Below, piece by piece: positions 1-9,140 of a stretch of DNA of 61,166 nt (positions are counted from its first letter, which is position 1; each line of letters starts with the position of its first letter). Made by a program: the position numbers and the translations under genes. The notes beneath the pieces were generated by a model, which saw only the letters and a list, made by a program, of their open reading frames with translations, was not told the DNA's origin and did no database searches. Source of the stretch: Paracoccaceae bacterium. Lineage in GTDB: Bacteria > Pseudomonadota > Alphaproteobacteria > Rhodobacterales > Rhodobacteraceae. Where the stretch lies: NCBI GenBank assembly GCA_029862205.1, contig JAOTXT010000022.1:1-61166 (forward strand), in the 5' to 3' direction.

Positions 1-1
1 T

Positions 2-199
2 CCGCGCGACGGAGTGGGGAAGATCCGGATCGACGACCGTTTCGGAGGCCGGACGCTGGATGATGCCGGCGCCCGGCGGCTCGACCGGTCGAGCCAGGCC
101 GAGCGCGAGGCCCAGGCGCGCGCGCGCGCGAACTACAGGGCCCTGTTGCAGAAGCAGCGCGCCGAGCGCGGCTTGAAGCCTGACGACGGCGCGAACTGA
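2..199 (+). CDS. C-terminal part of an unknown protein (cut by window edge)
   Basis: The reading frame is open from the left edge to a TGA at 197-199 and gives about 65 residues. It is rich in Arg, Ala and Glu, with a coiled-coil-like stretch (AEREAQARARANYRALLQ) and a basic tail, and has no membrane segment or recognisable domain. A GTG at 14 could start a 61-residue protein, but no convincing ribosome-binding site precedes it, so a gene beginning outside the window is more likely. It faces the next gene tail to tail. Function unknown. Confidence 0.4.
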   Translation, partial: PRDGVGKIRIDDRFGGRTLDDAGARRLDRSSQAEREAQARARANYRALLQKQRAERGLKPDDGAN

Positions 200-203
200 T
201 CCG

Positions 204-1154
204 TTAGCGCAGGACCAATTCCACCCGCCGGTTCACCGCGCGCCCCTCCTCGGTTGCGTTCGTCGTGATCGGCGCCAGATACGCCACCCCGTGTGCCTCC
301 AAGCGCGTCGCGTCGACTCCACGCTCGACCAGTGCGTCGCGTACCGCTTCGGCCCGATGCTTCGAGAGCGCCAAGTTAGCGTCGAGCCCGCCCTGATTGT
401 CGGAATGGCCCACGATGACCACGTTCAGGTCCGGATTTCCGGCCAGCACCTCGCCCAGCGCGTCGAGGGCGGGCCGCGAATCCTCGGTCAGCGCCGCCCC
501 GCCGGTCTCGAAGTTGAGACCGCGCACGGGCACATGGCCATTGGCCTTGAGCAGATCCAAGAGGTTGGCCTGGTCTTGCGCCAGCACGACCGGCTGGGCC
601 GTCGCTTCCGGCTCGGGCGCCGCGGCCATGGCGAGCGACGCCTCGGCCGGTGCGACGACGACGGTCTGAATGTGGATCGTGCCCAAAAGCTGGCTGACCA
701 GGATCGAAACGAACGTCTCGTTCCCCTCGGTGCCCTTAGAGGCCGTGAGCTGCGCGAAATCGGCGGCATCCATCAGCATTGCCGGGGGCGGCAGCAATTG
801 CACCGCGAAGCGGAAGTCGAAGCCGCCGCAATCCTGGTTGGCGCAATCGAGGAGCGGTGCGAAGCCGAGCGCCGCCAGCCGGTCCCGGTAGCCCGCGATC
901 ACCTGGGCGGTGGTCGCGCCTTCATCCGTTAGTTTGAAGCCCGACCAGACGATACGGCCCTCGACCCGGCGGGTGCCGGCGGCGTCGGGAGTATAGCGGG
1001 CAACGGGCAGGTCATAGGCATCGAAGGGACGTTCGCTGCGCGCGGTCGACACCGCGCCCTCGGGCGCGCCCGGGTCGGGCGGCACAATGTGCTCGTCCGC
1101 GAGCGCGGCAACTCCCAGCATGGCAAGGGCAATGATCCCGAGGATCGGGCGCAA
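204..1154 (-). CDS. OmpA-family outer-membrane/peptidoglycan-associated protein
   Basis: The last ~110 residues form an OmpA/MotB peptidoglycan-binding domain, with GHSDNQGG followed by LSKHRAEAVRDAL and NRRVELVL at the C-terminus. The N-terminus has a signal peptide (LRPILGIIALAMLGVAALA). The middle has two near-paired cysteines (CANQDC) and no known domain. I start it at a TTG at 1154 because AAGGAG lies 7 nt upstream and the signal peptide then begins cleanly; the longer ATG frame to 1244 adds a non-signal leader. Family knowledge places it in the periplasm or outer membrane, anchored to the cell wall through the OmpA domain. The specific role of the central part is unknown. Confidence 0.8.
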   Translation of the reverse strand: MRPILGIIALAMLGVAALADEHIVPPDPGAPEGAVSTARSERPFDAYDLPVARYTPDAAGTRRVEGRIVWSGFKLTDEGATTAQVIAGYRDRLAALGFAPLLDCANQDCGGFDFRFAVQLLPPPAMLMDAADFAQLTASKGTEGNETFVSILVSQLLGTIHIQTVVVAPAEASLAMAAAPEPEATAQPVVLAQDQANLLDLLKANGHVPVRGLNFETGGAALTEDSRPALDALGEVLAGNPDLNVVIVGHSDNQGGLDANLALSKHRAEAVRDALVERGVDATRLEAHGVAYLAPITTNATEEGRAVNRRVELVLR

Positions 1155-1194
1155 GGTCGGGCTCCTTTTCACTCTGCCCAATTGAATGGCCGAT

Positions 1195-1938
1195 TCACTG
1201 GCCAATTCTTTGGGCCAGGGCCCGGTAATGGTAGCCGCCCACATGCGCCATGCCCAGTTTCTCGTAGAGCGCCCGGGCCGGGCCGTTGGCCTCGGTGACC
1301 GCTAACGTCAGCCACTTCGCGCCGGACTGCGTGGCAAAGCGCGCGGCACCGCGGATAAGCAGCGCCCCGCCGCCCTTGCGGCGATGCTGGGGCGCGACCT
1401 CGATGGCATGGATCATCGCGACCGCGCCGTCGGTGGCGACGAAGGCGACCCCGACCGGCTGGTCATCGGCCCGCGCCATCAGGGTCATGGCCTGGCCTTG
1501 CGCGCGCGCCATCACCGCGCGGCGGCCGGGACCGATGCCGCCGGCGGTCCAGATCTCGTCGACGATTGCCAGTGGCGCGCCCACATGGAAGACCTTGACC
1601 GTGTGATCGGCGCCGTCGTCGAGGTCGGCGGCTAGAGCGGTGTAGAGTGCGACCGGGTCGTGGCGGCGGAATCCTGCCTGGTCGAGGCGGCTGTCAAGTT
1701 CGGCCTGATCGGGTGTCACCCGGAAGAGCGGGTCTTGGCCCCAGGCCTTCATGCCCTCGATCGCGGGCTCCAGAGACGCGGACTGGTCCTCGCTCGACGC
1801 AGCGGAAACCCGCTGGCCGCCGCCCGCGCCCCGGCGGAGAAGCCATGGCCCCAACTCGCGGTATTCCGCCGGCGGCCAGGTGGCGTCGACGGCGGCCATG
1901 ATGCGATGGGTGTCGGGGCGTGTATCGGGCAGGCTCAT
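1195..1938 (-). CDS. GNAT-family N-acetyltransferase
   Basis: This 247-residue protein has a typical GNAT acetyl-CoA core in its last third: [17 protein letters not shown] matches the V-x-P-x-x-R/Q-x-x-G-x-G/A pyrophosphate loop, and [14 protein letters not shown] is the usual C-terminal helix. The N-terminal ~110 residues are less conserved and may set substrate specificity, which I cannot predict. Its ATG lies 4 nt inside the end of smpB (ATGA overlap at 1935-1938), so the two are probably translationally coupled in a dapA-smpB-acetyltransferase transcript. Confidence 0.75.
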   Translation of the reverse strand: MSLPDTRPDTHRIMAAVDATWPPAEYRELGPWLLRRGAGGGQRVSAASSEDQSASLEPAIEGMKAWGQDPLFRVTPDQAELDSRLDQAGFRRHDPVALYTALAADLDDGADHTVKVFHVGAPLAIVDEIWTAGGIGPGRRAVMARAQGQAMTLMARADDQPVGVAFVATDGAVAMIHAIEVAPQHRRKGGGALLIRGAARFATQSGAKWLTLAVTEANGPARALYEKLGMAHVGGYHYRALAQRIGQ

Positions 1939-2417
1939 CCGCGCTCCCGCATCAGCCGGGCCTTTTCGCGCGCCCAGTCTCGGCGCTTCTCGGTCTCGCG
2001 CTTGTCGGCCATCTTCTTTCCCTTGGCGATGCCGATCTCCAACTTCGCCCGGCCCTTGTCGTTGAAGTAGAGCTTCAAGGGCACCAGGGTCATCCCCTCG
2101 CGTCCCACCGCCTGGTAGAGCCGGGCCAGCTCGCGCTTGTGGACCAGAAGTTTCCGCCGCCGCCGCTCGTCATGGCTGAAGGCGGCGGACTTGGCCTGGC
2201 CGTAGGGTGGGATGTAGGCGTTGATCAGCCAAAGCTCGGCGCCCTCGACCGATGCGTAGCTCTCGGCGATGTTGGCCTTGCCCTCGCGCAGCGATTTGAC
2301 CTCGGATCCCTCCAGCACGATGCCGACTTCGAGGGTGTCCTCGATGAAATAGTTGTGGCGCGCCTTGCGGTTCTCGGCGGCGATCCGGCTGGGCGCGCCA
2401 GTCTGCGTCTTCGCCAT
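1935..2417 (-). CDS. smpB: SsrA-binding protein SmpB
   Basis: At 160 residues it has the usual SmpB length and shows the family landmarks: [22 protein letters not shown] at the start, [24 protein letters not shown](S)[10 protein letters not shown], and the basic C-terminal tail after [19 protein letters not shown]. SmpB binds the tRNA-like end of tmRNA and delivers it to stalled ribosomes for trans-translation; the basic tail enters the mRNA channel. The tmRNA gene is not in this window. The neighbour dapA starts upstream and ends 4 nt from this start, an arrangement common in Rhodobacterales. Confidence 0.97.
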   Translation of the reverse strand: MAKTQTGAPSRIAAENRKARHNYFIEDTLEVGIVLEGSEVKSLREGKANIAESYASVEGAELWLINAYIPPYGQAKSAAFSHDERRRRKLLVHKRELARLYQAVGREGMTLVPLKLYFNDKGRAKLEIGIAKGKKMADKRETEKRRDWAREKARLMRERG

Positions 2418-2421
2418 GGCC

Positions 2422-3300
2422 TTAGGCGTTGATCAGCCCGGCATGGACCATGGCGTTTCGGATCTCGGCCTGGACCGGCGAGGTTACCGGCACCAGGGGC
2501 GAGCGCACCTCGTCCTCGCAGCGCCCGAGGATCGAGAGGCCGTGCTTGGCGCCGGCCAGCCCCGGCTCGCGGAAGACTGCCTGGTGCAACGGCATCAGCC
2601 GGTCTTGGTAGTCAAGCGCGGTGGCGTAGTCGCCTTTCAGCGTCGCCTCCTGGAACTCGGAGCAGAGCCTGGGCGCCACGTTCGCCGTCACCGAAATGCA
2701 GCCGACACCGCCCTGGGCGTTGAAGCCGAGCGCGGTCGGGTCTTCGCCCGAGAGCTGGATGAAATCCTTGCCGCAGGTGATCCGCTGCTGGGGCACCCGG
2801 CTGAGGTCCGCGGTCGCGTCCTTGACCCCGATGATCCGGGGCAGCTTGGCCAGCTCGCCCATCGTCGCCGGCGTCATGTCGATCACCGAGCGGGGCGGGA
2901 TGTTGTAGATGATGATCGGCAGTTCGCAGCAATCGTGCAGCGCCTTGTAGTGAGCAAGCAAACCACCCTGGGTCGGCTTGTTGTAATAGGGGGTCACGAC
3001 CAGGCCCGCATCCGCGCCCGCCTTCTCGGCGAACTGCATGAAGCGGATCGCCTCTGCTGTGTTGTTCGAGCCAGCGCCCGCGATCACCGGCACCCGTTTA
3101 GCCGCCTTGCTCACCACAATCTCGATCACGCGCTCGTGCTCGGCATGGGTCAGCGTCGGGCTTTCGCCAGTGGTGCCGACGGGGACGATCCCGTGGGTGC
3201 CTTCGGCGATGTGCCAGTCGACCAATGCCTCGAGCGCAGCTTCATCGATCGCACCGTCCTTGAACGGCGTCACCAGGGCGACAAGGGAACCTTTGAACAT
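2422..3300 (-). CDS. dapA: 4-hydroxy-tetrahydrodipicolinate synthase
   Basis: This 292-residue TIM-barrel enzyme condenses pyruvate with aspartate semialdehyde in the lysine/meso-diaminopimelate pathway. The N-terminus [13 protein letters not shown] and GTTGESPTL (pyruvate-binding Thr-Thr) are diagnostic. [12 protein letters not shown] carries the catalytic Tyr, and [10 protein letters not shown] carries the Schiff-base Lys. The length is normal and nothing is missing. It is divergent from the transglycosylase gene across a 273-nt gap, so its promoter should lie in 3301-3573, and it probably leads the smpB and acetyltransferase genes. Confidence 0.97.
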   Translation of the reverse strand: MFKGSLVALVTPFKDGAIDEAALEALVDWHIAEGTHGIVPVGTTGESPTLTHAEHERVIEIVVSKAAKRVPVIAGAGSNNTAEAIRFMQFAEKAGADAGLVVTPYYNKPTQGGLLAHYKALHDCCELPIIIYNIPPRSVIDMTPATMGELAKLPRIIGVKDATADLSRVPQQRITCGKDFIQLSGEDPTALGFNAQGGVGCISVTANVAPRLCSEFQEATLKGDYATALDYQDRLMPLHQAVFREPGLAGAKHGLSILGRCEDEVRSPLVPVTSPVQAEIRNAMVHAGLINA

Positions 3301-3573
3301 CTTCTTGTCCGATCACTGAGAGTTTGGTTGCGCGGAGTATTGAGGGGCGCGACCCTAGGCGCAATCGCGGCCGACTGCAAGGGAGCGCCGGCAAGGTCCA
3401 GGTGCGGTTGCCAGCGGCATTGCGCAAGGTTGCCCAACCCGAATTACGGTAGTGATTTCAGTATGTTTCTGCCCAGGGTTGATACTTAACCAAGTGGCAA
3501 AGAAAGACTGCTAAGCTTGAGCGATTCTGTGCTAATAGTGCGCATTAATAGTGGGTTGTAAATCACTGTTGCT

Positions 3574-5235
3574 GTGCGAGAGAAGGGACTTAACGCGGTG
3601 TTAAGGCAGGTCCTTGTTGTTGGCGCTCTCATCGGCTCTCTGAGTCTGATTTCCAATCCTGCCAGCGGCAACGGCACCACGACAATCGATCTGCAAACCG
3701 CGCGTGCCGGGGGCGCTGTCCTGGCCGACGCTCTGAGCCTCGGGGAACGCGGCAAGTGGTCCGAAGCGCAGGCAATGGCCGAGCGGAGCCGCGACGCGGT
3801 CATCAAAGACGTTGTGCTGTGGCGCAAATTGCGCGCCGGCAAGGGAACCGTCAGCGAATACCAGGATTACATCTCACGCCGTGCGGACTGGCCGGGCGGT
3901 TCGGTGCTTACGCGGGCGGTGTTCGGCGCGGATGGATCGTCAGGGAGAGACCGGCCACGCGGCGCGGCACGGGCCAATTGGCGCGAGATGTCCCGCCTGT
4001 GGAAGCGCAAGAAATACGACCAGGCTGAGCGGCTCTTGGCCAAGATCACCGGCGACGAACACAAGCTGGGGGTGCCATCGCTCTGGGCCAGCCGACGGGC
4101 CGTCTTAGTGCGCCGCGCGGCGCGCGAAGGCCGGCAGCAGGTTGCTTACAATCTGGCGAGCCAGCACTACCTGACGCCGGGGGACGGTTATGACTACTCC
4201 GATCTGGAATGGCTGTCGGGCTGGATCGCACTGCGCCGCCTGGACGATCCGCGCCGGGCGGTTCAGCATTTCGAACGTTTCAATGTCTCGGTCGGAACAC
4301 CGATCAGTCTGGGCCGCGGAGGTTACTGGCTCGGCCGCGCCTATGAGGCGTTGGGTGACCAGGAAAACGCGCGCAAATGGTACGCGCAGGGAGCCAAGTA
4401 TCAGACCTCGTTCTACGGCCAGCTAGCAGCGGCGAAGATTGGCGCGCCCGGAATTCCGGAGCTCGCCAACGGCACGCTGCCGGATTGGAGCACCAGCCCG
4501 GCCTTGCGCTCGGACGCGGTGCGCGCCGGGCTTCTGCTCCACTATGCGGGCGAGGACCGGCTGGCCTTCCTGATGTTCAGCGAGCTTGGCAAACAGATGG
4601 ACGGCGGCGCGACGCTGGGGGCTCTGGCGCGGCTGAGCCTGGATTTGGGCGAGCCGCATTTCGCGGTCCGGATCGCCAAGCACGCGGCGCGCAAGGGCGT
4701 GCTGCTCTATCCAGCATATTACCCGATCACCGATCTGGCCGGTTACGCCAGCGCAATTGAACCGGCGCTGGCCATGGCGCTCGCGCGTCAGGAGACCGAA
4801 TTGAACGAGCGGGCGGTCAGCCCTGCCGGGGCGCGCGGGCTGATGCAGCTTATGCCGCGCACCGCCAAGCGGGTGGCGGGGTGGATCGGCGAGAAATACT
4901 CCCGCGACCGGTTGATCGAGGACTGGCGCTATAATGCACGTCTCGGCCAGACATATCTGGCGCGCCGGATTAACCAGTTCAGCGGCTCCTATGTTCTGGC
5001 AGCCGCCGCCTACAATGCCGGCGCCAGCCGGGTCGACAAGTGGATCGCCGCCTATGGCGACCCGCGCCTCTCGGGAACCGACATGATCGATTGGATCGAG
5101 ACGATCCCGTTCAGCGAGACGCGCAACTATGTCCAGCGCGTGATGGAAGGCGTTTACGTTTACCGCTCGCGGCTGGGCGGCGAGGCGGGGCCGATGACCA
5201 TCGAACAGGATCTCGCGCGCGGCCTGCGCAGCTAG
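3574..5235 (+). CDS. Periplasmic lytic transglycosylase (Slt family)
   Basis: The 553-residue protein has an N-terminal signal segment (VLVVGALIGSLSL), a long helical, superhelix-like region, and an SLT catalytic domain in the last third. ALARQETELN holds the catalytic Glu near residue 408, followed by SPAGARGLMQLMPRTA and later AAAYNAGASRV. This is the layout of Slt70-type enzymes, which cleave peptidoglycan between MurNAc and GlcNAc with 1,6-anhydro ring formation. The start is uncertain: GTG 3574 and GTG 3598 both leave the signal peptide intact and neither has a strong ribosome-binding site. It is divergent from dapA. Confidence 0.93.
   Translation: MREKGLNAVLRQVLVVGALIGSLSLISNPASGNGTTTIDLQTARAGGAVLADALSLGERGKWSEAQAMAERSRDAVIKDVVLWRKLRAGKGTVSEYQDYISRRADWPGGSVLTRAVFGADGSSGRDRPRGAARANWREMSRLWKRKKYDQAERLLAKITGDEHKLGVPSLWASRRAVLVRRAAREGRQQVAYNLASQHYLTPGDGYDYSDLEWLSGWIALRRLDDPRRAVQHFERFNVSVGTPISLGRGGYWLGRAYEALGDQENARKWYAQGAKYQTSFYGQLAAAKIGAPGIPELANGTLPDWSTSPALRSDAVRAGLLLHYAGEDRLAFLMFSELGKQMDGGATLGALARLSLDLGEPHFAVRIAKHAARKGVLLYPAYYPITDLAGYASAIEPALAMALARQETELNERAVSPAGARGLMQLMPRTAKRVAGWIGEKYSRDRLIEDWRYNARLGQTYLARRINQFSGSYVLAAAAYNAGASRVDKWIAAYGDPRLSGTDMIDWIETIPFSETRNYVQRVMEGVYVYRSRLGGEAGPMTIEQDLARGLRS
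3590..3605. promoter_or_regulatory. CtrA-like box at the start of slt
   Basis: TTAA-N7-TTAAG (TTAACGCGGTGTTAAG) matches the core CtrA consensus TTAA-N7-TTAAC except for its last base. It covers the first codons of the transglycosylase if translation starts at GTG 3574, or sits just at an alternative GTG at 3598. The position would suit repression or a downstream start. Cell-cycle control by CtrA is an inference. Confidence 0.35.
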
Positions 5236-5314
5236 ACGCTCCCCGATCTTTCCCTTGCGCCCGGCTTGACGGGGCGGCGATAAGCGGCGGATGCGGGCTT
5301 CGAGTGGCCAATCC

Positions 5315-6577
5315 ATGAGCGAGGACCAGGCGACAGGCCCGGCCTTGGCCCGGCCTCTTTCCGGAAACCGGGACTTTCTCGCATTCATTCTCAGCCGGAT
5401 GGCCAATGTGATGGGTAACCAGATCATCACGGTCGCCGTCGGCTGGCATGTCTATCTGATGACGGGCGATCCGCTGGATCTGGGCCTGGTGGGGCTGTCG
5501 CAATTCGCGCCGGCGCTGGCCCTCTTCCTGGTCGCGGGCCTGGCGGCCGACCGGTTCGACCGGCGCAACATCATCGTGCTTTGCAACGGGCTCCACGTCG
5601 CGGCGGCGGCGATGCTGTTGGTCTACACGCTGACCGACGGGCCCGCCGTGTGGCCGATCTTCGCCATCCTGGTCGTGCACGGCACCGCGCGCGCCTTCTA
5701 CTTCACCGCCAGCCAGGCGATCCTGCCCAACCTGGTGGACCCGGCGGTCTTTCCGAAGGCAATCGCCTGGTCGTCGTCGGTCAACAAGGCCGCGCAGCTG
5801 ATCGGCCCGGCGGCGGGCGGCGTCCTGGTCGCAGTGACCGGCGATTGGACCTATCTGTGGGCGTTGGTGATCTTCGCATTGGCTGGCGTGGCGGCCTGGG
5901 CGATTTCCGCGCGCCTGACCGTGCGTGGACGCGAGCCTTTCAGCCTGGCCAAGGTGCTGGGCGGGTTCAGCTTCGTCTGGCGAAAAAAGATTGTGCTGGG
6001 GGCGATCTCGATCGACCTGCTGGCGGTGCTATTCGGCGGTGTCATGGGGCTGTTGCCGATCTACGCCAAGGATATTCTGGATGTGGGCGCCGATGGGCTG
6101 GGGGTGATGCGCGCCATGCCGGCGGTCGGTTCGCTGATCGTCGGACTGGCGCTGACCCGGCTGACGGCGCCCCGGCATATGGGGCCGGCGTTCTTCGTCA
6201 GTCTGGCAATTTTCGGAACGTCGATCCTGGTTTTCGGTCTGTCGGAAATCTATTGGCTATCGCTTCTGGCGCTGGGCATCTACGGCGCGGCGGACATGGT
6301 CAGCGTCTATATTCGCCTGACGCTGATCCAGCTCGCCACGCCCGATCAGATGCGCGGCCGTGTCAGCGCGGTGAACGCGGTTGCGATCAACGCCTCTAAT
6401 GAGCTCGGAGATTTCCGCGCCGGTGTCTCGGCGGCGCTGATCGGAACGGTGCCTGCGGTGATGGTCGGCGGCGCGGCGACCCTCGGCGTGACTGCGCTCT
6501 GGGTGTGGCTGTTCCCGGAGATGCGCAAGGTGGACCGGCTGGAGGAAATCTCGGCCCGTGAGAAATCCCCCGCTTGA
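5315..6577 (+). CDS. MFS exporter (EntS/MFS_3-like)
   Basis: About 420 residues with 10-12 hydrophobic segments. NRDFLAFILSRMANVMGNQI at the start and LAADRFDRRNI between TM2 and TM3 (MFS loop motif A) resemble the MFS_3/EntS group of exporters, and a late loop has TPDQMRGRVSAVN. I choose the ATG at 5315 rather than 5291 because the polar N-terminus then begins MSEDQ. The substrate cannot be inferred. It follows slt by about 80 nt and precedes a dehalogenase-like gene on the same strand. Confidence 0.8.
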   Translation: MSEDQATGPALARPLSGNRDFLAFILSRMANVMGNQIITVAVGWHVYLMTGDPLDLGLVGLSQFAPALALFLVAGLAADRFDRRNIIVLCNGLHVAAAAMLLVYTLTDGPAVWPIFAILVVHGTARAFYFTASQAILPNLVDPAVFPKAIAWSSSVNKAAQLIGPAAGGVLVAVTGDWTYLWALVIFALAGVAAWAISARLTVRGREPFSLAKVLGGFSFVWRKKIVLGAISIDLLAVLFGGVMGLLPIYAKDILDVGADGLGVMRAMPAVGSLIVGLALTRLTAPRHMGPAFFVSLAIFGTSILVFGLSEIYWLSLLALGIYGAADMVSVYIRLTLIQLATPDQMRGRVSAVNAVAINASNELGDFRAGVSAALIGTVPAVMVGGAATLGVTALWVWLFPEMRKVDRLEEISAREKSPA

Positions 6578-6637
6578 CGGGGGTTCATCCGCGCTCAAGT
6601 TTCGGCCATGGTCGGCGCCAGCCAGGGAGGTTCGCCT

Positions 6638-7324
6638 ATGCCCATCACGACATGTGTCTTCGACGCCTATGGCACGCTTTTCGACGTCGCGGCCGCGGCG
6701 CGCGAGGCCGCCGCCGAGCCGGGCCGCGGGGTCTTCGCCGAGAAATGGCCTGCCATTGCCCAGACCTGGCGGCTGAAGCAGCTGCAATATACGTGGCTGC
6801 GCGCCACCGCGGGCGTGCATCAGGATTTCTGGACCGTGACCCAGGACGGGCTTGACTATGCGCTGGAGGAGCAGGCGGTCGAGGACGCGGAACTTCGCGC
6901 GCGGCTGCTGCAGCTTTATTGGGAGCTTTCGGCCTATCCGGAAGTGCCGGAAATGCTGCGTGCGCTGAAGGAGGCTGGAATGAACACGGCGATCCTCTCG
7001 AACGGCACGCCCGACATGCTGGAAGGCGCGGTGAACGCCGCCGGGATCGGCGAGGTGCTGGACGCTTGTCTCAGCGTGCAGTCGCTGGGGGTCTACAAAC
7101 CGCATCGCTCGGTCTACGGGCTGGTGCGCGCCTATTTCGGATGCTCGGCGCGCGAGGTGCTGTTCGTCTCGTCCAATTGCTGGGATGCCTGCGCGGCATC
7201 GGGCTACGGGTTCCACACGATTTGGGCGAACCGGGCGGGCGAGCCGATGGACCGGCTGCCCTGGAAGCCCGCCCATGTGTTGAGCGATCTAACCTCGGTT
7301 CCCAGCATCGCGGCCGCCGCATGA
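6638..7324 (+). CDS. Haloacid dehalogenase, type II (L-2-haloacid dehalogenase-like)
   Basis: This 228-residue HAD-superfamily protein retains the L-2-haloacid dehalogenase set: nucleophile Asp in FDAYGTLFD, Arg in TWRLKQLQY, SNGTPDML, Lys-containing YKPHRSVY, and SSNCWDACAA with the Ser/Asn/Asp group. The ATG at 6638 is chosen because AGGGAGG lies 7 nt upstream. Such enzymes hydrolyse 2-haloalkanoates to hydroxyacids with inversion; the real substrate here is not known. Its stop overlaps the next start (ATGA), so the gene is coupled to the alpha/beta hydrolase. Confidence 0.88.
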   Translation: MPITTCVFDAYGTLFDVAAAAREAAAEPGRGVFAEKWPAIAQTWRLKQLQYTWLRATAGVHQDFWTVTQDGLDYALEEQAVEDAELRARLLQLYWELSAYPEVPEMLRALKEAGMNTAILSNGTPDMLEGAVNAAGIGEVLDACLSVQSLGVYKPHRSVYGLVRAYFGCSAREVLFVSSNCWDACAASGYGFHTIWANRAGEPMDRLPWKPAHVLSDLTSVPSIAAAA

Positions 7325-8157
7325 GCGAGTTTTTCGACGCAGCCGACGGCCGGCGGATCGCCTATGCGGTTTCCGGCGAGGGCCCCGCGATCTTCTGCCT
7401 GCCGGGCATTTCCCGGACCATGGTGGACTATGCGGACCTGGCGCGGCACCTGGCTCCGCGCCACCAGGTGATCCGCATGGACTACCGGGGCCGGGGCGCC
7501 AGCGGTTGGGCTGAGAATCCGGTCGCCGAATACACGCCCATCGTCGAGGGCCAGGACATGATGGCGCTGGCGGCCCATCTGGGCATCGAGCGGGGCACGA
7601 TTGTCGGCACCTCGCGCGGCGGGATCATCGGCATGCTGCTGGCGGCGGGCCAGCCGCATTTCGTGAGCGGCCTGGTGCTGAACGATATCGGCGCAGTGGT
7701 CGAGCGCGCCGGGCTGGAATTCATCATGACCTATATCGGGCTCGATCCGGGGCTCGCGGATTTCGAGACGGCGGCCGCGCGGATGAAGACGAATTTCAGC
7801 GCGGCTTTCCCGGGACTGACCGAGGCCGACTGGATGGCCTTCGCCCGGCGCACCTATCGCGATGACGGCGGTCGCCCGGCGTTGGCCTACGACCCGGACC
7901 TGCGCGAGGCGACGGCGGTGGCGCTGGAAAACTCGCCCCCGGATCTCTGGAAGCTGTTCGACGCGGTCCAGGCGCCGATCCTGACGCTGCGGGGTGAGCA
8001 TTCGAACATTCTTAGCGCCGGGACCCTGGCCGAGATGGCCCGGCGGCGCCCGGACATGACGCATCTCACCATCGCCGACCGGGGTCATGTGCCGTTCCTG
8101 GACGAGCCCGAGGCGCTCTCGGCGATAGATCGGTTCCTGCTGGAGGTCCATGCATGA
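7321..8157 (+). CDS. Alpha/beta-fold hydrolase
   Basis: This is a 278-residue alpha/beta hydrolase. VGTSRGGIIG is the nucleophile elbow with catalytic Ser, MDYRGRGASG is the strand-4 loop, and DRGHVPFLDEPE carries the C-terminal catalytic His; the acid is probably the Glu in LRGEHSN. The true start is the ATG overlapping the dehalogenase stop (ATGA), not an upstream in-frame ATG inside that gene. It overlaps the dehydratase gene downstream by 4 nt as well, so the three are one translational unit. The substrate is unknown. Confidence 0.85.
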   Translation: MSEFFDAADGRRIAYAVSGEGPAIFCLPGISRTMVDYADLARHLAPRHQVIRMDYRGRGASGWAENPVAEYTPIVEGQDMMALAAHLGIERGTIVGTSRGGIIGMLLAAGQPHFVSGLVLNDIGAVVERAGLEFIMTYIGLDPGLADFETAAARMKTNFSAAFPGLTEADWMAFARRTYRDDGGRPALAYDPDLREATAVALENSPPDLWKLFDAVQAPILTLRGEHSNILSAGTLAEMARRRPDMTHLTIADRGHVPFLDEPEALSAIDRFLLEVHA

Positions 8158-9137
8158 GCGAGCCAATCACCATCGACGACATCCGCGCCGCTCGGGGCCG
8201 CCTGACCGGCGTCGCGCGGGTCACGCCCATACTTGAGAGCCCATTCCTGAACCAGATCGCCGGGCGCCGGGTGCTGGTGAAGCTCGAATGCCTGCAGCGC
8301 ACTGGCAGCTTCAAGTTCCGGGGCGGCTGGTCGGCGATCTCGGCGCTAGAGCCGGAGCAGCGCCAGCGCGGGGTGATCGCGTTCTCCAGCGGCAACCACG
8401 CCCAGGGCGTGGCGCACGCGGCCGAACTGATGGGGGTGCCCGCGGTGATCGTGATGCCGGTCGACGCGCCGGCGCTCAAGATTGCCAACACCCGCGCCCA
8501 CGGCGCCGAGGTGGTACTCTACGACCGCCCGGGTGGCGAAAGCCGCGAGACGCTGGGCCAAAGCTTGGCCGACGAGCGCGGGCTGACCCTGATCAAGCCC
8601 TTTGACGAGCCGATGGTGATGGCCGGCCAGGGCACCTGTGGGCTCGAGATCGCCGCACAGGCGGCCGAGGCCGGTGTCACGCAGGCGGATGTGCTGGTCT
8701 GCTGCGGTGGCGGCGGCTTTACGTCTGGCATCGCGCTGGCGCTCGAGGCGGACGCGCCGGGACTGCGGGTGCGGCCCTGCGAGCCGGAGGGGTTCGACGA
8801 TGTGGCGCGCTCGCTGGCGACGGGAAGCCGCCAATCGAACCCGAGCGAGTCCGGCTCGATTTGTGACGCCGTGCTGACGCCCGCGCCTGGAGAACTGACA
8901 CTGCCGATCCTGCAGCGCCTTGCGGGGCCCGGCCTTACGGTCAGTGACCAGGACGCACTGATGGCCATGGGCCAGGCGTTCCAGCGCCTCAAGGTTGTGG
9001 CCGAGCCGGGCGGCGCGGTGGCGCTGGCCGCGGCGCTCTACCGCGCCGACCGGATCGAGGGCGATGCGGTCATCTGCACGATCAGCGGCGGAAACGTCGA
9101 TGCCGCAATGTTCGCCCGCGCGCTGGACACGCTCTGA
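8154..9137 (+). CDS. PLP-dependent threonine/serine dehydratase-like enzyme
   Basis: 327 residues of fold-type II PLP enzyme. GSFKFRGG carries the Schiff-base Lys, SSGNHAQGVAHAA binds the substrate carboxylate, CCGGGGFTSG binds the PLP phosphate, and TISGGNVD is the typical C-terminal motif. This pattern is shared by threonine dehydratase and serine/aspartate racemases. The length is that of the catabolic, single-domain form without a regulatory ACT domain. It overlaps the upstream hydrolase by 4 nt and is followed after 3 nt by a transporter, which suggests a small amino-acid or hydroxy-acid utilisation operon. That is an inference. Confidence 0.87.
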   Translation: MSEPITIDDIRAARGRLTGVARVTPILESPFLNQIAGRRVLVKLECLQRTGSFKFRGGWSAISALEPEQRQRGVIAFSSGNHAQGVAHAAELMGVPAVIVMPVDAPALKIANTRAHGAEVVLYDRPGGESRETLGQSLADERGLTLIKPFDEPMVMAGQGTCGLEIAAQAAEAGVTQADVLVCCGGGGFTSGIALALEADAPGLRVRPCEPEGFDDVARSLATGSRQSNPSESGSICDAVLTPAPGELTLPILQRLAGPGLTVSDQDALMAMGQAFQRLKVVAEPGGAVALAAALYRADRIEGDAVICTISGGNVDAAMFARALDTL

Positions 9138-9140
9138 GCC

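Noticed and set aside
6919-8157. 412-codon frame extending the alpha/beta hydrolase upstream
   Set aside because: The extra N-terminus lies inside the dehalogenase gene in another frame and has no domain; the ATGA overlap at 7321 gives the natural start.
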